Below, one piece after another: positions 55,702 to 64,000 of a DNA stretch of 64,000 nt. Where the stretch lies: the NCBI GenBank assembly GCA_023055355.1, contig JALJCS010000001.1, positions 94,721,381 to 94,785,380 of the forward strand. The letters are read 5' to 3'. A program made the translations under genes and the position numbers. This DNA comes from Agelaius tricolor (taxonomy: Eukaryota; Chordata; Aves; Passeriformes; Icteridae). The notes below the pieces were generated by a model. The model was not told the origin of the DNA, did not search any database, and was given only the letters and a program-made list of their open reading frames with translations. How positions within the stretch are numbered: the stretch's first letter is position 1; every line of letters begins with the position of its first letter.

Positions 55702-56225
55702 GTCTCAGGAGACCTGTGGGTTTTAGCACATCTCAAGATCAGGGCATCTCCTCCTGTGCCGAAGCAGGGAGGAAGGGGCTGTCCCTGCGGGGCTCTGACT
55801 TTCCCACACTGTTGTGCAGCCCTGGCTCTTCTTCAGTACAATGCTTCTCTTCCCAGAGCTTCCTAGCCCCTCTGGGCCACAATGGATCCTCTCCAGCCTC
55901 CTCTTGTGGTACTTCCTTGATCTGCATCCTCTCGGGTGAGCCAGTCCCTCTTGCTGAAGAGCAGGGCGCAGTGGATTCTCACCCTATCCATGAGCTCGAT
56001 GTCCCAGGCAGAACACTGCAGTGCCTGCCCCTGTGTGGTGCTGAGCATAGCCCAGAAAGCACGGGGCAACAGGGAAACTGACTGATTTTTCACCACAGAG
56101 GAAAACAGCCATGAGGAGATGTCCAAGAGGGAACTGCTGAGAGTTAACAGGGAACTTAGGCATGTAGCAGCACGTGAAGATGTGCACAAACATGCTTGCA
56201 GACTGAAAACGCTTGTCTCCTCTTA
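55666..56225 (-). other. Possible minus-strand retrocopy with 35-nt A tail
   Basis: On the plus strand an uninterrupted run of 35 T (55666-55700) borders a segment of about 520 bp that is GC-richer than the desert around it. Read on the minus strand this is a transcript-like segment ending in A35. No AATAAA precedes the tail and I found no convincing target duplication. Short minus-strand frames are interrupted and match nothing I know. A plain A/T-run expansion remains possible. The right edge is a guess. Confidence 0.3.
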
Positions 56226-57156
56226 ACTTAATTTGTCGTGGTATCTTCGGGAGATTTAGTCGGGCTGGAGCACAGGCATTTCATCAAGCTTGGAATTATC
56301 CTGACCCCGCAAAAAGCAAGCTCGCACTCCCTTTGTGTGCAAAACTTTCCTGCGGCTGCTAAGAACAAACGCCGGCAGGAGCTGCGGGACCTGGACAAAC
56401 GTGTGCTCCCGCTGCTCCTGTCCCCGCCTGCCGAGCAATGGAGGAGCCTGTGGGGCACATCAAGGCTGCTCAGCCGCGGGCGTGCCCCTCCGAGCGCACC
56501 AGAAAAATAAAGGAAAAAAATATAAAAGGAAGGAGAAAAATGGGTACGAAAGCCTGAGCACAGAAGATACGGGATTACTAGAAGTGTAAAGCAGGCGATG
56601 TGATCCGGGGGGGATACACCTCTGCTGCAGCGGGGCTCGCCGCGCTGCGCAGCCCCTCTCCCGGCGGGCAGGGCGGGCGGTCCCGCGGTGCCGGCCCGCT
56701 CCGGCTGCGCCCCTGTCCCGCACGGCCGGCTCCGGCACCGAGCGGCGCTTGTAACGCCGCCGAGGGACGTGGTGGCGGGCAGTACACCGGGGTGTAGCCC
56801 CGCGGGGCTCCCTGGGGAGCCTGGCATCGCCCAGCCCCACGGCGTAGCGGGCACGGTGGGAAGATTGGATGATAGGATGGGAAGATAGGGTGGGAACAAC
56901 GGCAGGACCAAGGAGCACCTGCATCCGCCCGTGCCGTGGCATCCCTCGTCGGGCTGGAAGAGGAGGGGCTGCTCCCCGCCTGGGCGGGGGACGAGCTCGG
57001 GCTCCTCCCGACGCCTGCAGGGGCAGGGGGGGGCCGGCGGTGGGGCGGTGCGCGGGGCCGGAGCGGCCCGAACCTCCCCCCCACCCCGTCGGGCGGCTGG
57101 TGGGTGCCGGAGGGAGGGCCAAGGGAGGCGGCGGCGGCTCCTCCTCCGCGGGCAGG
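56226..57156. other. Upstream flank of the HTR1B promoter
   Basis: GC content rises from left to right into the CpG island, with scattered GC boxes and G-rich runs at about 57016-57060. An isolated TATAAAAGG at 56521-56529 could be a distal TATA box but has no other support. Confidence 0.5.
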
Positions 57157-57175
57157 CGGGCGGGCAGCCCGCCCG
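57157..57175. promoter_or_regulatory. Palindromic pair of GC boxes (Sp/KLF-type)
   Basis: GGGCGGGC (57158-57165) and its exact reverse complement GCCCGCCC (57167-57174) are separated by one A, and the flanking C/G pair extends the palindrome to 19 bp. It lies about 75-95 bp upstream of the predicted cap site, a usual position for Sp1-type proximal elements. Binding is inferred from the motif only. Confidence 0.6.
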
Positions 57176-57220
57176 AGAGCGGTACCGGTTGCTCGGTGCC
57201 GGCGGAGCCGCGCCGCCCGC

Positions 57221-57256
57221 TATATAAGGGGCGGCGGCTGCTCGCCGCTCACTCAC
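57221..57256 (+). promoter_or_regulatory. HTR1B core promoter: TATA box and initiator
   Basis: TATATAAGG at 57221-57229 is followed by CTCACT at 57248-57253, which fits the vertebrate initiator BBCABW and places the cap A at 57251. The TATA box then starts at -30, the canonical spacing. Both are embedded in the CpG island, downstream of a GC-box pair. The predicted leader is about 651 nt. Location and spacing make this the likeliest HTR1B start site, but no transcript evidence is available here. Confidence 0.7.
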
Positions 57257-57309
57257 ACCGGCCCCTGCCCGCGGCTGCCGGTGCTGGGCGGAGGCCGGGC
57301 CTCGACAGC

Positions 57310-57429
57310 ATGGCCCGCGGCGGGGCGCAATGGGAGGTGGTCTCTCCCCCTGTCTCCCGCGGACCCTCCTCTTTCTCCTCCCGCACCCGTGGCGGCGGCT
57401 GCAAACTTGCTGCGGCGGGCTGCGTGTGA
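57310..57429 (+). promoter_or_regulatory. Upstream ORF 1 (39 codons), first AUG after the predicted cap
   Basis: The first ATG of the predicted leader has A at -3 and G at +4, an optimal Kozak context, about 59 nt from the cap. It encodes 39 residues starting MARGGAQWE and ends at 57429. The peptide is low-complexity, GC-driven and matches nothing I recognise. Its likely role, if any, is to capture scanning ribosomes; this is inference. Confidence 0.5.
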
Positions 57430-57728
57430 AGGCACGGCCCGGCGGGGCGGCTCCGCTGCCCGCGCAGCCCCCGCAGCCCCCGCCGTCGCGCCCGCAGCCC
57501 GGGGGGCGAGGCCGCCGCCCGCGGGCATGCGGCTCCGCTGCCACCGCGCCCGTCGAGACACGGAGTGGAGCCGCGGGCGGCGGGGCTGCGCTTAGGGGCG
57601 GCCGGGGCGGGAGCCCCATGTCCGGGGCTCGCCGCGCTCCGCGGGCAGGCGGCGGGGCGATGAGCTGCCGGGGCGAGCGGGCGCGCCTGGCCCCCGGTTT
57701 GCCCTGCTCCCCCGTCCGTGGGGAGTAA
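57330..57728 (+). promoter_or_regulatory. Upstream ORF 2 (132 codons)
   Basis: The ATG has G at -3 and G at +4. The frame overlaps uORF 1 in another phase and ends 173 nt before the receptor start. Two later in-frame ATGs (57618, 57660) lie inside it. The product is rich in Pro, Gly, Arg and Ala, as expected from translating GC-rich DNA by chance, so a real protein is doubtful. Its length would make reinitiation at HTR1B inefficient if it were translated. Confidence 0.4.
57527..57595 (+). promoter_or_regulatory. Upstream ORF 3 (22 codons)
   Basis: A short frame in the same phase as HTR1B, closed by a TAG at 57593-57595. The start context is moderate (G at -3, C at +4). No recognisable peptide. 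Confidence 0.35.
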
Positions 57729-57799
57729 GGCTCCGCGGAGCCCGCTCGGAGCTCCCGGAAGGGCGGGCAGGCGGGCGGGGAGGTGGTGCTGGCGCGGCG

Positions 57800-57844
57800 A
57801 TGCTGCAGCCCTCCCCCGGCGCCGACGGGGTCCTGCCGGGGTAG
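57800..57844 (+). promoter_or_regulatory. Upstream ORF 4 (14 codons), last uORF before HTR1B
   Basis: The peptide is MLQPSPGADGVLPG, terminated by TAG at 57842-57844, in the same frame as the receptor and 57 nt before its ATG. Context is moderate (G at -3, C at +4). Being short and close to the main start, it could permit some reinitiation. It also shows that the receptor frame cannot extend upstream. Confidence 0.45.
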
Positions 57845-57901
57845 CGGCCCCGCCGTGCCGCGCCGAGCCCCGCCGTCTGCGGGGGCGGCGGCCGCGGAGG
57901 G

Positions 57902-59035
57902 ATGGAGCCGGCCGGCCCCTGCCGGGCGCAATTGGGCTCCGCCAACGACTCTTACCGAAACTGTAGCGCCGAGGAAGTGATTTACCAAGATGCCACCCCT
58001 CTCTCCGGGAAGATCGTGCTCGCCGTCGTCCTGGCGCTGGTCACCCTGGCCACGGTGCTTTCCAACGCCTTTGTCATCGCCACGGTCTACCAGACGAGGA
58101 AACTCCACACGCCGGCCAACTATTTGATCGCCTCGCTGGCCGTCACCGACCTCCTCGTCTCCATCCTTGTCATGCCCATCAGCACCATGTACACTGTGAC
58201 CGGCAGGTGGACGCTGGGTCAGATCGTCTGCGATATCTGGCTGTCCTCGGACATCACCTGTTGCACGGCGTCCATCCTGCACCTCTGTGTCATCGCCCTG
58301 GACCGCTACTGGGCGATCACCGACGCCGTCGAGTACTCCACGAAACGGACTCCCAAACGGGCAGCGGGCATGATCGCCCTGGTATGGATCTTCTCCATCT
58401 GCATCTCCATGCCCCCTTTGTTTTGGCGGCAGGCGAAGGCCGAGGAAGTATCTAACTGTGTGGTGAACACGGACCACGTCCTGTACACCGTGTACTCCAC
58501 AGTAGGAGCCTTCTACTTCCCCACTCTGCTGCTCATAGCCCTCTACGGGAGGATCTACGTGGAAGCCAGGTCGCGGATTTTGAAGCAGACTCCAAAGAAA
58601 GCAGGTAAAAGACTAACGCGGGCACAGTTAATTACAGACTCCCCGGGGTCGACCTCTTCCGTCACGTCCATAAACTCCAAGGCTCCCGAGGGATCCAGCG
58701 AAACGGGCTCCCCCGTGTACATGAACCAGGTGAAGGTGAAGGTCTCGGACGCCCTGCTGGAGAAAAAGAAGCTGACGGCCGCTAGAGAGCGGAAAGCTAC
58801 AAAGACTTTAGGGATTATTTTAGGAGCCTTCATCGTGTGTTGGCTGCCCTTTTTCATCATCAGCTTGGTGATGCCTATTTGCAAGGACGCTTGCTGGTTC
58901 CACATGGCCATCTTTGACTTTTTCACGTGGCTTGGATATCTCAACTCCCTCATCAACCCCGTCATCTATACTATGTCTAACGAAGACTTCAAACAAGCTT
59001 TCCACAAACTCATACGTTTCCGATGCACAGGCTGA
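57902..59035 (+). CDS. HTR1B: 5-hydroxytryptamine receptor 1B (serotonin GPCR), complete single-exon gene
   Basis: This 377-residue class A GPCR binds serotonin at the plasma membrane and, as known for the family, couples to Gi/o to lower cAMP; in mammals it is a presynaptic auto- and heteroreceptor. Seen: sequons at N15 and N20; seven hydrophobic segments (about 36-62, 72-96, 107-132, 152-173, 193-217, 303-325, 336-358); D83 (2.50); C110 and C186 for the extracellular disulfide; amine-binding D117 (3.32); DRY at 134-136; S199/T200 in TM5; CWLPFF at 313-318; T342 in TM7; NPxxY at 352-356; a probable palmitoylated C375. The third intracellular loop (about 218-300) is long, typical of 5-HT1 receptors. 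Human HTR1B is 390 residues; this copy is shorter mainly in the extracellular N-terminus. The start has G at -3 and +4, and an in-frame TAG at 57842-57844 rules out a longer N-terminus. The ORF is intact and intronless. HTR1D is the main alternative, but the TM and C-terminal sequence matches 1B much better. Confidence 0.97.
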   Translation: MEPAGPCRAQLGSANDSYRNCSAEEVIYQDATPLSGKIVLAVVLALVTLATVLSNAFVIATVYQTRKLHTPANYLIASLAVTDLLVSILVMPISTMYTVTGRWTLGQIVCDIWLSSDITCCTASILHLCVIALDRYWAITDAVEYSTKRTPKRAAGMIALVWIFSICISMPPLFWRQAKAEEVSNCVVNTDHVLYTVYSTVGAFYFPTLLLIALYGRIYVEARSRILKQTPKKAGKRLTRAQLITDSPGSTSSVTSINSKAPEGSSETGSPVYMNQVKVKVSDALLEKKKLTAARERKATKTLGIILGAFIVCWLPFFIISLVMPICKDACWFHMAIFDFFTWLGYLNSLINPVIYTMSNEDFKQAFHKLIRFRCTG

Positions 59036-59094
59036 AATGTTGAATGCGATGTGCTCCCCGGGGCAGCCCCCATGCACGCCCGCGCCCGGCGCCA

Positions 59095-59103
59095 CAGGTA
59101 GGT
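59095..59103 (+). promoter_or_regulatory. Candidate 5' splice donor in the HTR1B 3' UTR
   Basis: CAG/GTAGGT is close to the vertebrate donor consensus and begins 60 nt after the stop codon. The best acceptor seen downstream is at 59919-59938; a second possibility is the C-rich AG at 59290-59291. HTR1B is usually described as intronless in its coding region, so this would concern the 3' UTR only. Confidence 0.3.
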
Positions 59104-59918
59104 CCGCGCACCCCGCCCTGCGCGGAGAGTGGGGGCGCGACGGGAGCCGGGGGTTGGAAATGGGGCGGGAGGGGGGTGCGACCCCACAAAGAGCCGGTGT
59201 TCAGACCCTTCGCGAGCGGCGGATGCTGCGCGCTCCTGACATTTCACAAGCTGTGTGTGCGCGCGTCGTGTGTGCCCCCCCCCCCGCCCAGATCGCAGGG
59301 AGTGACTCGCGGCAATCTGCTTTTTATTCCACCTATTAAACCAATCTGCCGCCATTTCGTATGCTAATGCCCGTGTTTCGGCCAATTAGTGCTAAACGGC
59401 GCTCGCTTTCCGAGCCCGCAGCCGAGCTCCCCGGAGAGCGCCGGGCCGGGCCGGTCCCCGCCCCGGTGCCGCCCCCCGGCCCCGCCGGCAGCTGCGGGCG
59501 CCGCTGGGCGTGCAGCCCCCTTGGAAGGGAGGCCGTGCGGCCCCGCAAACAGCGGCATGATGGGTTTTGTTGGTGTTTTTTGGCTTTGTTTTCGGGGCTT
59601 TTTGGCGAGGAAGGGAGCTAGGATAGGCCCCACTTGAAGGCTGCTGACAAAGTCCAGCCCTGCTTCTTTCTGCCCTCCTCACGGCTCCGGCTGCTCCTGC
59701 GGGAGCGGAGCCGGCTGCGAGCAGGCGTCCCGAGGGGAAAGCTGTCCCTCAGCCTCCGCGGGAGCCTGGACACCTCCGTGTGTCTCTTCACACGCGGAAG
59801 GGCTTTGCCTTTCCGCGCCTCTTGACAGCAGTGGCTGCCAGCTCCTCAGTAAACTCAGCGCCACGTTCTGCAGAATGCATACATGCCTTTATTGTGATAC
59901 TTTAATAATTCTGCCAAT

Positions 59919-59938
59919 CTTTTGCTTTTTGTCTGCAG
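59919..59938 (+). promoter_or_regulatory. Candidate 3' splice acceptor in the HTR1B 3' UTR
   Basis: A pyrimidine-rich tract of mostly T and C ends in TGCAG at 59934-59938, with AT-rich, branch-like sequence (TTTAATAATT) about 30 nt upstream. With the donor at 59098 it would define an 841-nt intron. Both sites were found by inspection only. Confidence 0.3.
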
Positions 59939-60820
59939 AATCAAGTTGCTATTGTAAAGACCCACTGCTTGAAACTTCCCCAAGCCCAGTTGCCAGACTC
60001 ATGATGCTGCAAAAACGTCAATACATTCTGCCACCAAACTGCTCAGCTCTGCGTTTCAGTGTAATGACTCTGGCAGAGATGCTGTTCCAATAGGCACGCA
60101 GATCAGTTGCAAAAAAAAAACAAAGAGGGCAGCCTCGAATCAAGGTCTATAATTCATCTGGAATGAAGAAAAAAAAGTTTGAGAGTAAACTCCATTTATT
60201 TTGCAGGCTTAACTTCTTAATTTGTTCTCCGACCGGTTGTAGGGGTGTGCACAAGAGCACAGTTGTCTCTGTCTGTGTTGGTAGCATAGTTGTACTTCTG
60301 CACACCTGTAATTTCTTTCTTTCAGTGGAAAGAGTTGCTCCCTTCACCCATGAGGCCAAGAGGAGACAAACTCACATTTAAAATAGGAGCATCACAGTAA
60401 ATTCTGTAAATGACTCCTTCAGCTGAACATGTGTGAGAAGTGACAGTGTGCAAAAGTTTTATATTTGTATTTCAAAACAATAGTAAATGAAAATGCTCTA
60501 GAAACAAGAGTTGTAGACCTGTTCAACTGCACTGCATATCTGTAGTCTGTCCTCATAGTTGCCTTTAAAAAGGAAATACTTCTTGATTTTACTCCATAAG
60601 AGCAGAAATCAAGAAGTCCAATGACCTTTTCCATAAACCAGCTGGGAATAGGAGTAGCAGTTTGATGCTGTAACCATGTTTTCCATTTTGTGTCGGTTGC
60701 ACACCCTTACCGCATGAACCACTGCAAAATTTAGAATTCTCTAAGTACTTAACATTATTTAGTGTATTTTGTAAAGAAGTGAAGCAGTTTGCTCTTTCAG
60801 AAGAGCTATTTCACCTGCAA

Positions 60821-60826
60821 AATAAA
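60821..60826 (+). terminator. Candidate polyadenylation signal AATAAA (first)
   Basis: AATAAA lies about 1.8 kb after the HTR1B stop, followed by a strongly U-rich tract at about 60891-60938 that could act as the downstream element. Cleavage would fall near 60840-60850. Confidence 0.4.
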
Positions 60827-61059
60827 TACCCATGAATCATGAATTTACTGATGTTAGTGAAATTTCTTGCCTCCCTACTTACCCCCAATGTTTTTTTTTA
60901 GTTTTTCTTCTTTTGTTTTGTTTTTTTTTTCTTTTTTCTCCCGATTGGACCTTAAGACAGGTCTGTGCGTATTCAGCAGAGTTTCAGGATATGGTCCACC
61001 TGCTGTGATAGAACTGCATTGATTGTTCCTCTTATGTGTAAATGAAAATGAGTATAAAC

Positions 61060-61065
61060 AATAAA
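61060..61065 (+). terminator. Candidate polyadenylation signal AATAAA (second)
   Basis: AATAAA is followed within 15-45 nt by GU-containing sequence (GACTGTGTTC and ATTGTGTGAC). It is an alternative end for the same transcript. The sequence alone does not choose between the two. Confidence 0.35.
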
Positions 61066-61089
61066 ACGCTTGACTGTGTTCTCAAGAGT

Positions 61090-64000
61090 GGTAGCAATTG
61101 TGTGACTGAAAGGAGTTTTTATTGGTTTACCCTCTTTCTCAGTATTGACTTTTTAGGTAACACTGATTTGATGAGTCACTCAAGAAAGCAGTTGATGAAG
61201 GTTGAAATTACAAGCTTCAATTGGTTGTCAGTTTTTTAACAGGCAGCTTTACTTTCATCGTAGTCAGTTCTGTTAGGCATAATTATTACTATTTTCATGT
61301 AATGTCAGAAAAAATGTTTAGTTTTTTTCCACAAATATTTTTCTTGCTCCTTTAAAAGCAAACAAAACTTACTTTAGCACCTGGTGGATAGTGTAATCAA
61401 TGTTCTTTTAAAGCTGTGTGTATGTATTCCAGATGAGGGTTGTTAAAAGACTGGAAAAATCTTACATGATTTATCTGCCTACTATTCTTCAGAGAGTTAT
61501 TCAAGTAATAAGGATTTACTTATAACTGGATAGTACAGGAAGTGTGTGACCCTTTCTGCTTCTACTGGTCATAGGCAGCAGGAGGAAGTCTGTAAGATAC
61601 AAATTGAAGCAGTGGAAAATAAACAATTTTAGTAATTTGAAGAAGTCCAAAAGAATTGCCTTGAAGTTGCATACCTGTAAAAAGAGAACTAATATACTAT
61701 GGTTCTAGAAAGTACCCTCATAAAAGTGTTAAACAATGCTTCACCAATTCTCATTTGTCACTTTTTGATGTCCTAGAAGGAATTTTGTTTACCCCAAATT
61801 CTTTCTCACTGGGCTTCTTACATGTGTGAAAAATGGAAAATGAGATTTCAAATGAGTATTCCAGCATTTCCAGAGAGTTGAGTTTTCTGTCAGTTTTACA
61901 AAGTTAGGGGACTTGGAGAGAGCGGGGTGGTTCAGGAGTTGGGCTTTGTTCCTGGTGTTGCTGGAGTATACATACCTTCATCTTCAGCAACGGGCAGCAA
62001 ATACTCCCAGCTCCCTGCTGTGGTGTGAGGATTTTGCTGAGAAGGTAATTCATCAGGAAAATACCCTTCTAAGTTTATGCTGAGGCTCTGAACTTTCTGG
62101 GCAAGCAAGCAGTTAGACAGCCATGCTTGCTCTTGGGAAGACTGTCAGTGTGGAAGCTGCCCTGAGTGACCTGGGGCAGAGGAGAAGAGGCTGACTCCAG
62201 CCCTGCTGAGGTACCTGGTAGTTAAAGGCCTCGTGCTACTGGAGCAGCAGCATCTGCTTCAGAAAACCGTTCACACAGGGGGACAGGGAGAGTGAGGGCA
62301 CGCCTTTGTTCACAGTGAAAGAGAAGAAATGTAGGGCAAACGTTGCTCAGTGCCAGAAAATATAAATATGTAAAGTCTGTTGCAAGATTCAGGTAGAGTG
62401 TTTTAGGGTAGGAAGAGTGTCCCGTGTGAGCTTAGCGTTTCTGCGACTGGCAGAGTGTGTCCTGGTTGAACCTAGATTTTAAAAGATGCTCAGGGATGTG
62501 GTGGTAAAGTTTTGACTCTCTCTGAAGATGTCTGAGAATTTTGCTGTCCTGCTTCTCTGCCCCCTTGCTGTGCCTGGTCACTGCACTCTGCCTCTGGGAG
62601 GATGGAGCATCTAAAATTTTTAGTTGGAGAGGCTGTCTTTTCTGTTCACCCTGTATCTGTATTCCTGTGGAACTGGCTCAGTGAATCCTGCCTCCGGGTG
62701 TTTTCTCCTGGGAGCCTCTTCATGACTCTGCAGGTAAACTCCAAAGGTGCCTAAACCCATGCTGTTCCAGTCTTTCATTACAGAAGCAGCATGCCTTTCT
62801 TTTATCTGTCTCTTGCCTTGGGTTCAGACACTGAAATGATGCTTTTGATACAAATCTCTGCTGGGCACTGAGGTTTGAAGTTGAACACACACTTGCCAAC
62901 CTTGTGTTTCCTACGTTCCACGGTAAGGGATATGTGTGTGACTGGTGCTGGCTCCAGGTGCTGTGAGACACATGACAGTTCAACAGTAGTTGCCATTGTG
63001 GGAGCAGCTGTTTGCAGCCTCATAGCTGCACTTTTTTCCTAGTAATCCTCAGTTTTATTTAAGAGGCATTTCTCACTTCTCCAATTAATAAAACACAGGA
63101 TATAGAAATCAAGAGGGGAAGTCTCTTGCAATTAACCTTCATATGGCCATGCAGCAGCCAACAAAGTTCTGCCTTTTCTGCATGAAGAGGACGAAGAAAA
63201 TGCCTTGACTAATGTGCCAAGTCTCCATGTGATAAAAGGGATCTCAACTAAATGTCTAGATGTTTACACCATATTCCCTGCTAAAGCATTTGAGGAAGCT
63301 GGCCTGGTCTTCAATCTCCAGCAGGGCTGTGTAGAGCAGGGACAACTCCATTTGGAGAAGCTGATTTCCACTCTTCGTTGCCCCTGCCTGCAAAAAGCCA
63401 CTCTGCAGTCCATCAGGAGAGCACTCCAAGTGCTTTCTGACTTGAAAATGCTGTTACTGTGTTCTCTTGGTCAGAAAGGACCAGATATTGTCAGAAGTAA
63501 GCACTTTCACATGAAAATCCAGATCAGTCTAAAGCATTTCTGGAGGCAAAGAGGCAAAGTGAAAATGACAAGTAGTAGAAACATTGGGGAAGAAGCATTT
63601 GTGGTTTGTGGCAGCAAATCAGGTTGAGCAATATAGCTGAGAGCAATTCTGCAGGCAAATAGTAAAATTCTATTTAAATTGAGATGTGGCAGAGATTGAA
63701 GAACAGGTTTCTCCACCAAAAAGAGACTAGAGCAAAAAAAGACTTTGAGGCAGTCATCCAAAATCTTCAAACCTTGACCAGAGAGTAAGGAAAAACCAAG
63801 GTTACTGCTCCAACATCTCATGGTCACAGCAGACAGGTGAGTGGGCAGTTTCAGAAAAAACCATGCCCAAACACATGTAAGAATATTACAGGTGTTTGTA
63901 ATATTGTACAGTTATGGAATGAAGTAGATGCCAACTCCATTTTGTGTGTTGGTAACTTTTTTGTCATTAGAAGAATGAAACATATTTGAGAGACATCCTA
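61090..64000. other. Downstream intergenic, no gene seen
   Basis: Mixed-composition DNA after the likely end of HTR1B. An open frame at about 63136-63627 (+) is free of stops but has no ATG until well inside and no recognisable domain; one of this length is expected by chance in a window this size. Confidence 0.6.

Larger units (their letters stand above)
57251..57901 (+). other. Predicted HTR1B 5' leader with six upstream AUGs
   Basis: This runs from the predicted cap to the receptor start codon and is very GC-rich. It has upstream ATGs at 57310, 57330, 57527, 57618, 57660 and 57800; those at 57618 and 57660 share the frame of 57330. All their frames close before 57902, so none extends or overlaps the receptor. 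No strong splice pair that would remove the AUGs was noticed, so the leader is treated as unspliced. Confidence 0.55.
56600..59850. promoter_or_regulatory. CpG island spanning the HTR1B promoter, exon and proximal 3' region
   Basis: GC content and CpG density rise sharply near 56.6 kb, peak around 57.0-57.9 kb, stay high through the receptor exon, and fall back to AT-rich background near 59.85 kb. Everything upstream is AT-rich, so this is the only CpG island visible in the window. It explains the many long shadow reading frames on both strands here, because stop codons are rare in GC-rich DNA. Edges were judged by eye. Confidence 0.85.
59036..60850 (+). other. Probable HTR1B 3' UTR
   Basis: The stretch starts after the receptor stop codon. 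Its first 800 nt remain in the CpG island, with G-rich runs at 59131-59176, alternating TG/CG at about 59252-59274 and an 11-C run at 59275-59285; the rest is AT-rich. The first well-formed AATAAA followed by a U-rich region is at 60821. An earlier ATTAAA at 59335-59340 could give a short form. The end is therefore uncertain. Confidence 0.45.

Noticed and set aside
55657..56096. CACCAC at both ends as target duplication of the T35 retrocopy
   Set aside because: Only six common bases match, and the right copy does not sit at a defined element end.
56521..56529. TATAAAAGG as the main HTR1B promoter
   Set aside because: It sits 1.4 kb upstream in A-rich sequence without a clear initiator or GC-box context; the TATA box at 57221 fits far better.
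56228..58477. 749-codon minus-strand open frame antisense to HTR1B
   Set aside because: It lies wholly in the CpG island and over the receptor exon; the translation is Arg/Pro/Gly/Ala-rich and shows no domain. Stop codons are depleted by GC content and by the coding constraint on the other strand.
59912..59917. miR-96-type site in the HTR1B 3' UTR
   Set aside because: The human HTR1B 3' UTR has a known miR-96 site, but here only a six-base seed match (TGCCAA) occurs, which is uninformative.
63136..63627. Stop-free stretch of about 164 codons (+)
   Set aside because: No ATG start in a sensible place, no domain, no clear splice sites, and a frame this long is expected by chance in a window of this size and composition.

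Overview
This is vertebrate nuclear DNA, almost certainly from a bird and probably a songbird. Four CR1 retroposon copies carry the avian 3' terminal repeat (ATTCTATGATTCTATGA type). Two long LTRs resemble the ERVL-type LTRs that are abundant in songbirds. The only gene I can support encodes a complete serotonin 5-HT1B receptor. Species assignment beyond 'bird' rests on recalled repeat families, not on a search.

Layout. About 1-57.1 kb is an AT-rich gene desert with sparse repeats: CR1 fragments near 8.4-8.9 kb (-), 17.6 kb (+), 22.1-23.6 kb (+, interrupted by a nested 321-bp solo LTR) and 25.4-25.8 kb (-), and LTRs at 27.0-27.8 kb and 48.5-49.5 kb (both +). It also holds simple repeats (AAGGG, CA, long A/T runs) and several perfect hairpins or palindromes that no repeat explains. 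At 55.7-56.2 kb a GC-richer segment ends in a 35-nt T run and may be a minus-strand retrocopy. From about 56.6 to 59.85 kb a CpG island covers the promoter, leader, single coding exon and proximal 3' region of HTR1B. From 59.0 to about 61.1 kb lies the probable 3' UTR with candidate polyadenylation signals. The rest, to 64 kb, shows no gene.

How it works together. A TATA box (57221), an initiator (predicted cap at 57251) and a palindromic pair of GC boxes (57157-57175) form a compact promoter. The roughly 650-nt leader holds six upstream AUGs, the first in a strong Kozak context, and all close before the receptor start codon at 57902. This suggests strong translational control of a Gi/o-coupled serotonin autoreceptor. 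Just after the stop codon there is a near-consensus splice donor, with a good acceptor 0.8 kb on, so a 3' UTR intron is possible.

I found no clearly new biological system. The observations most worth checking are the uORF-loaded leader, the possible 3' UTR intron, the nested LTR with target-site duplication, and the perfect palindromes.
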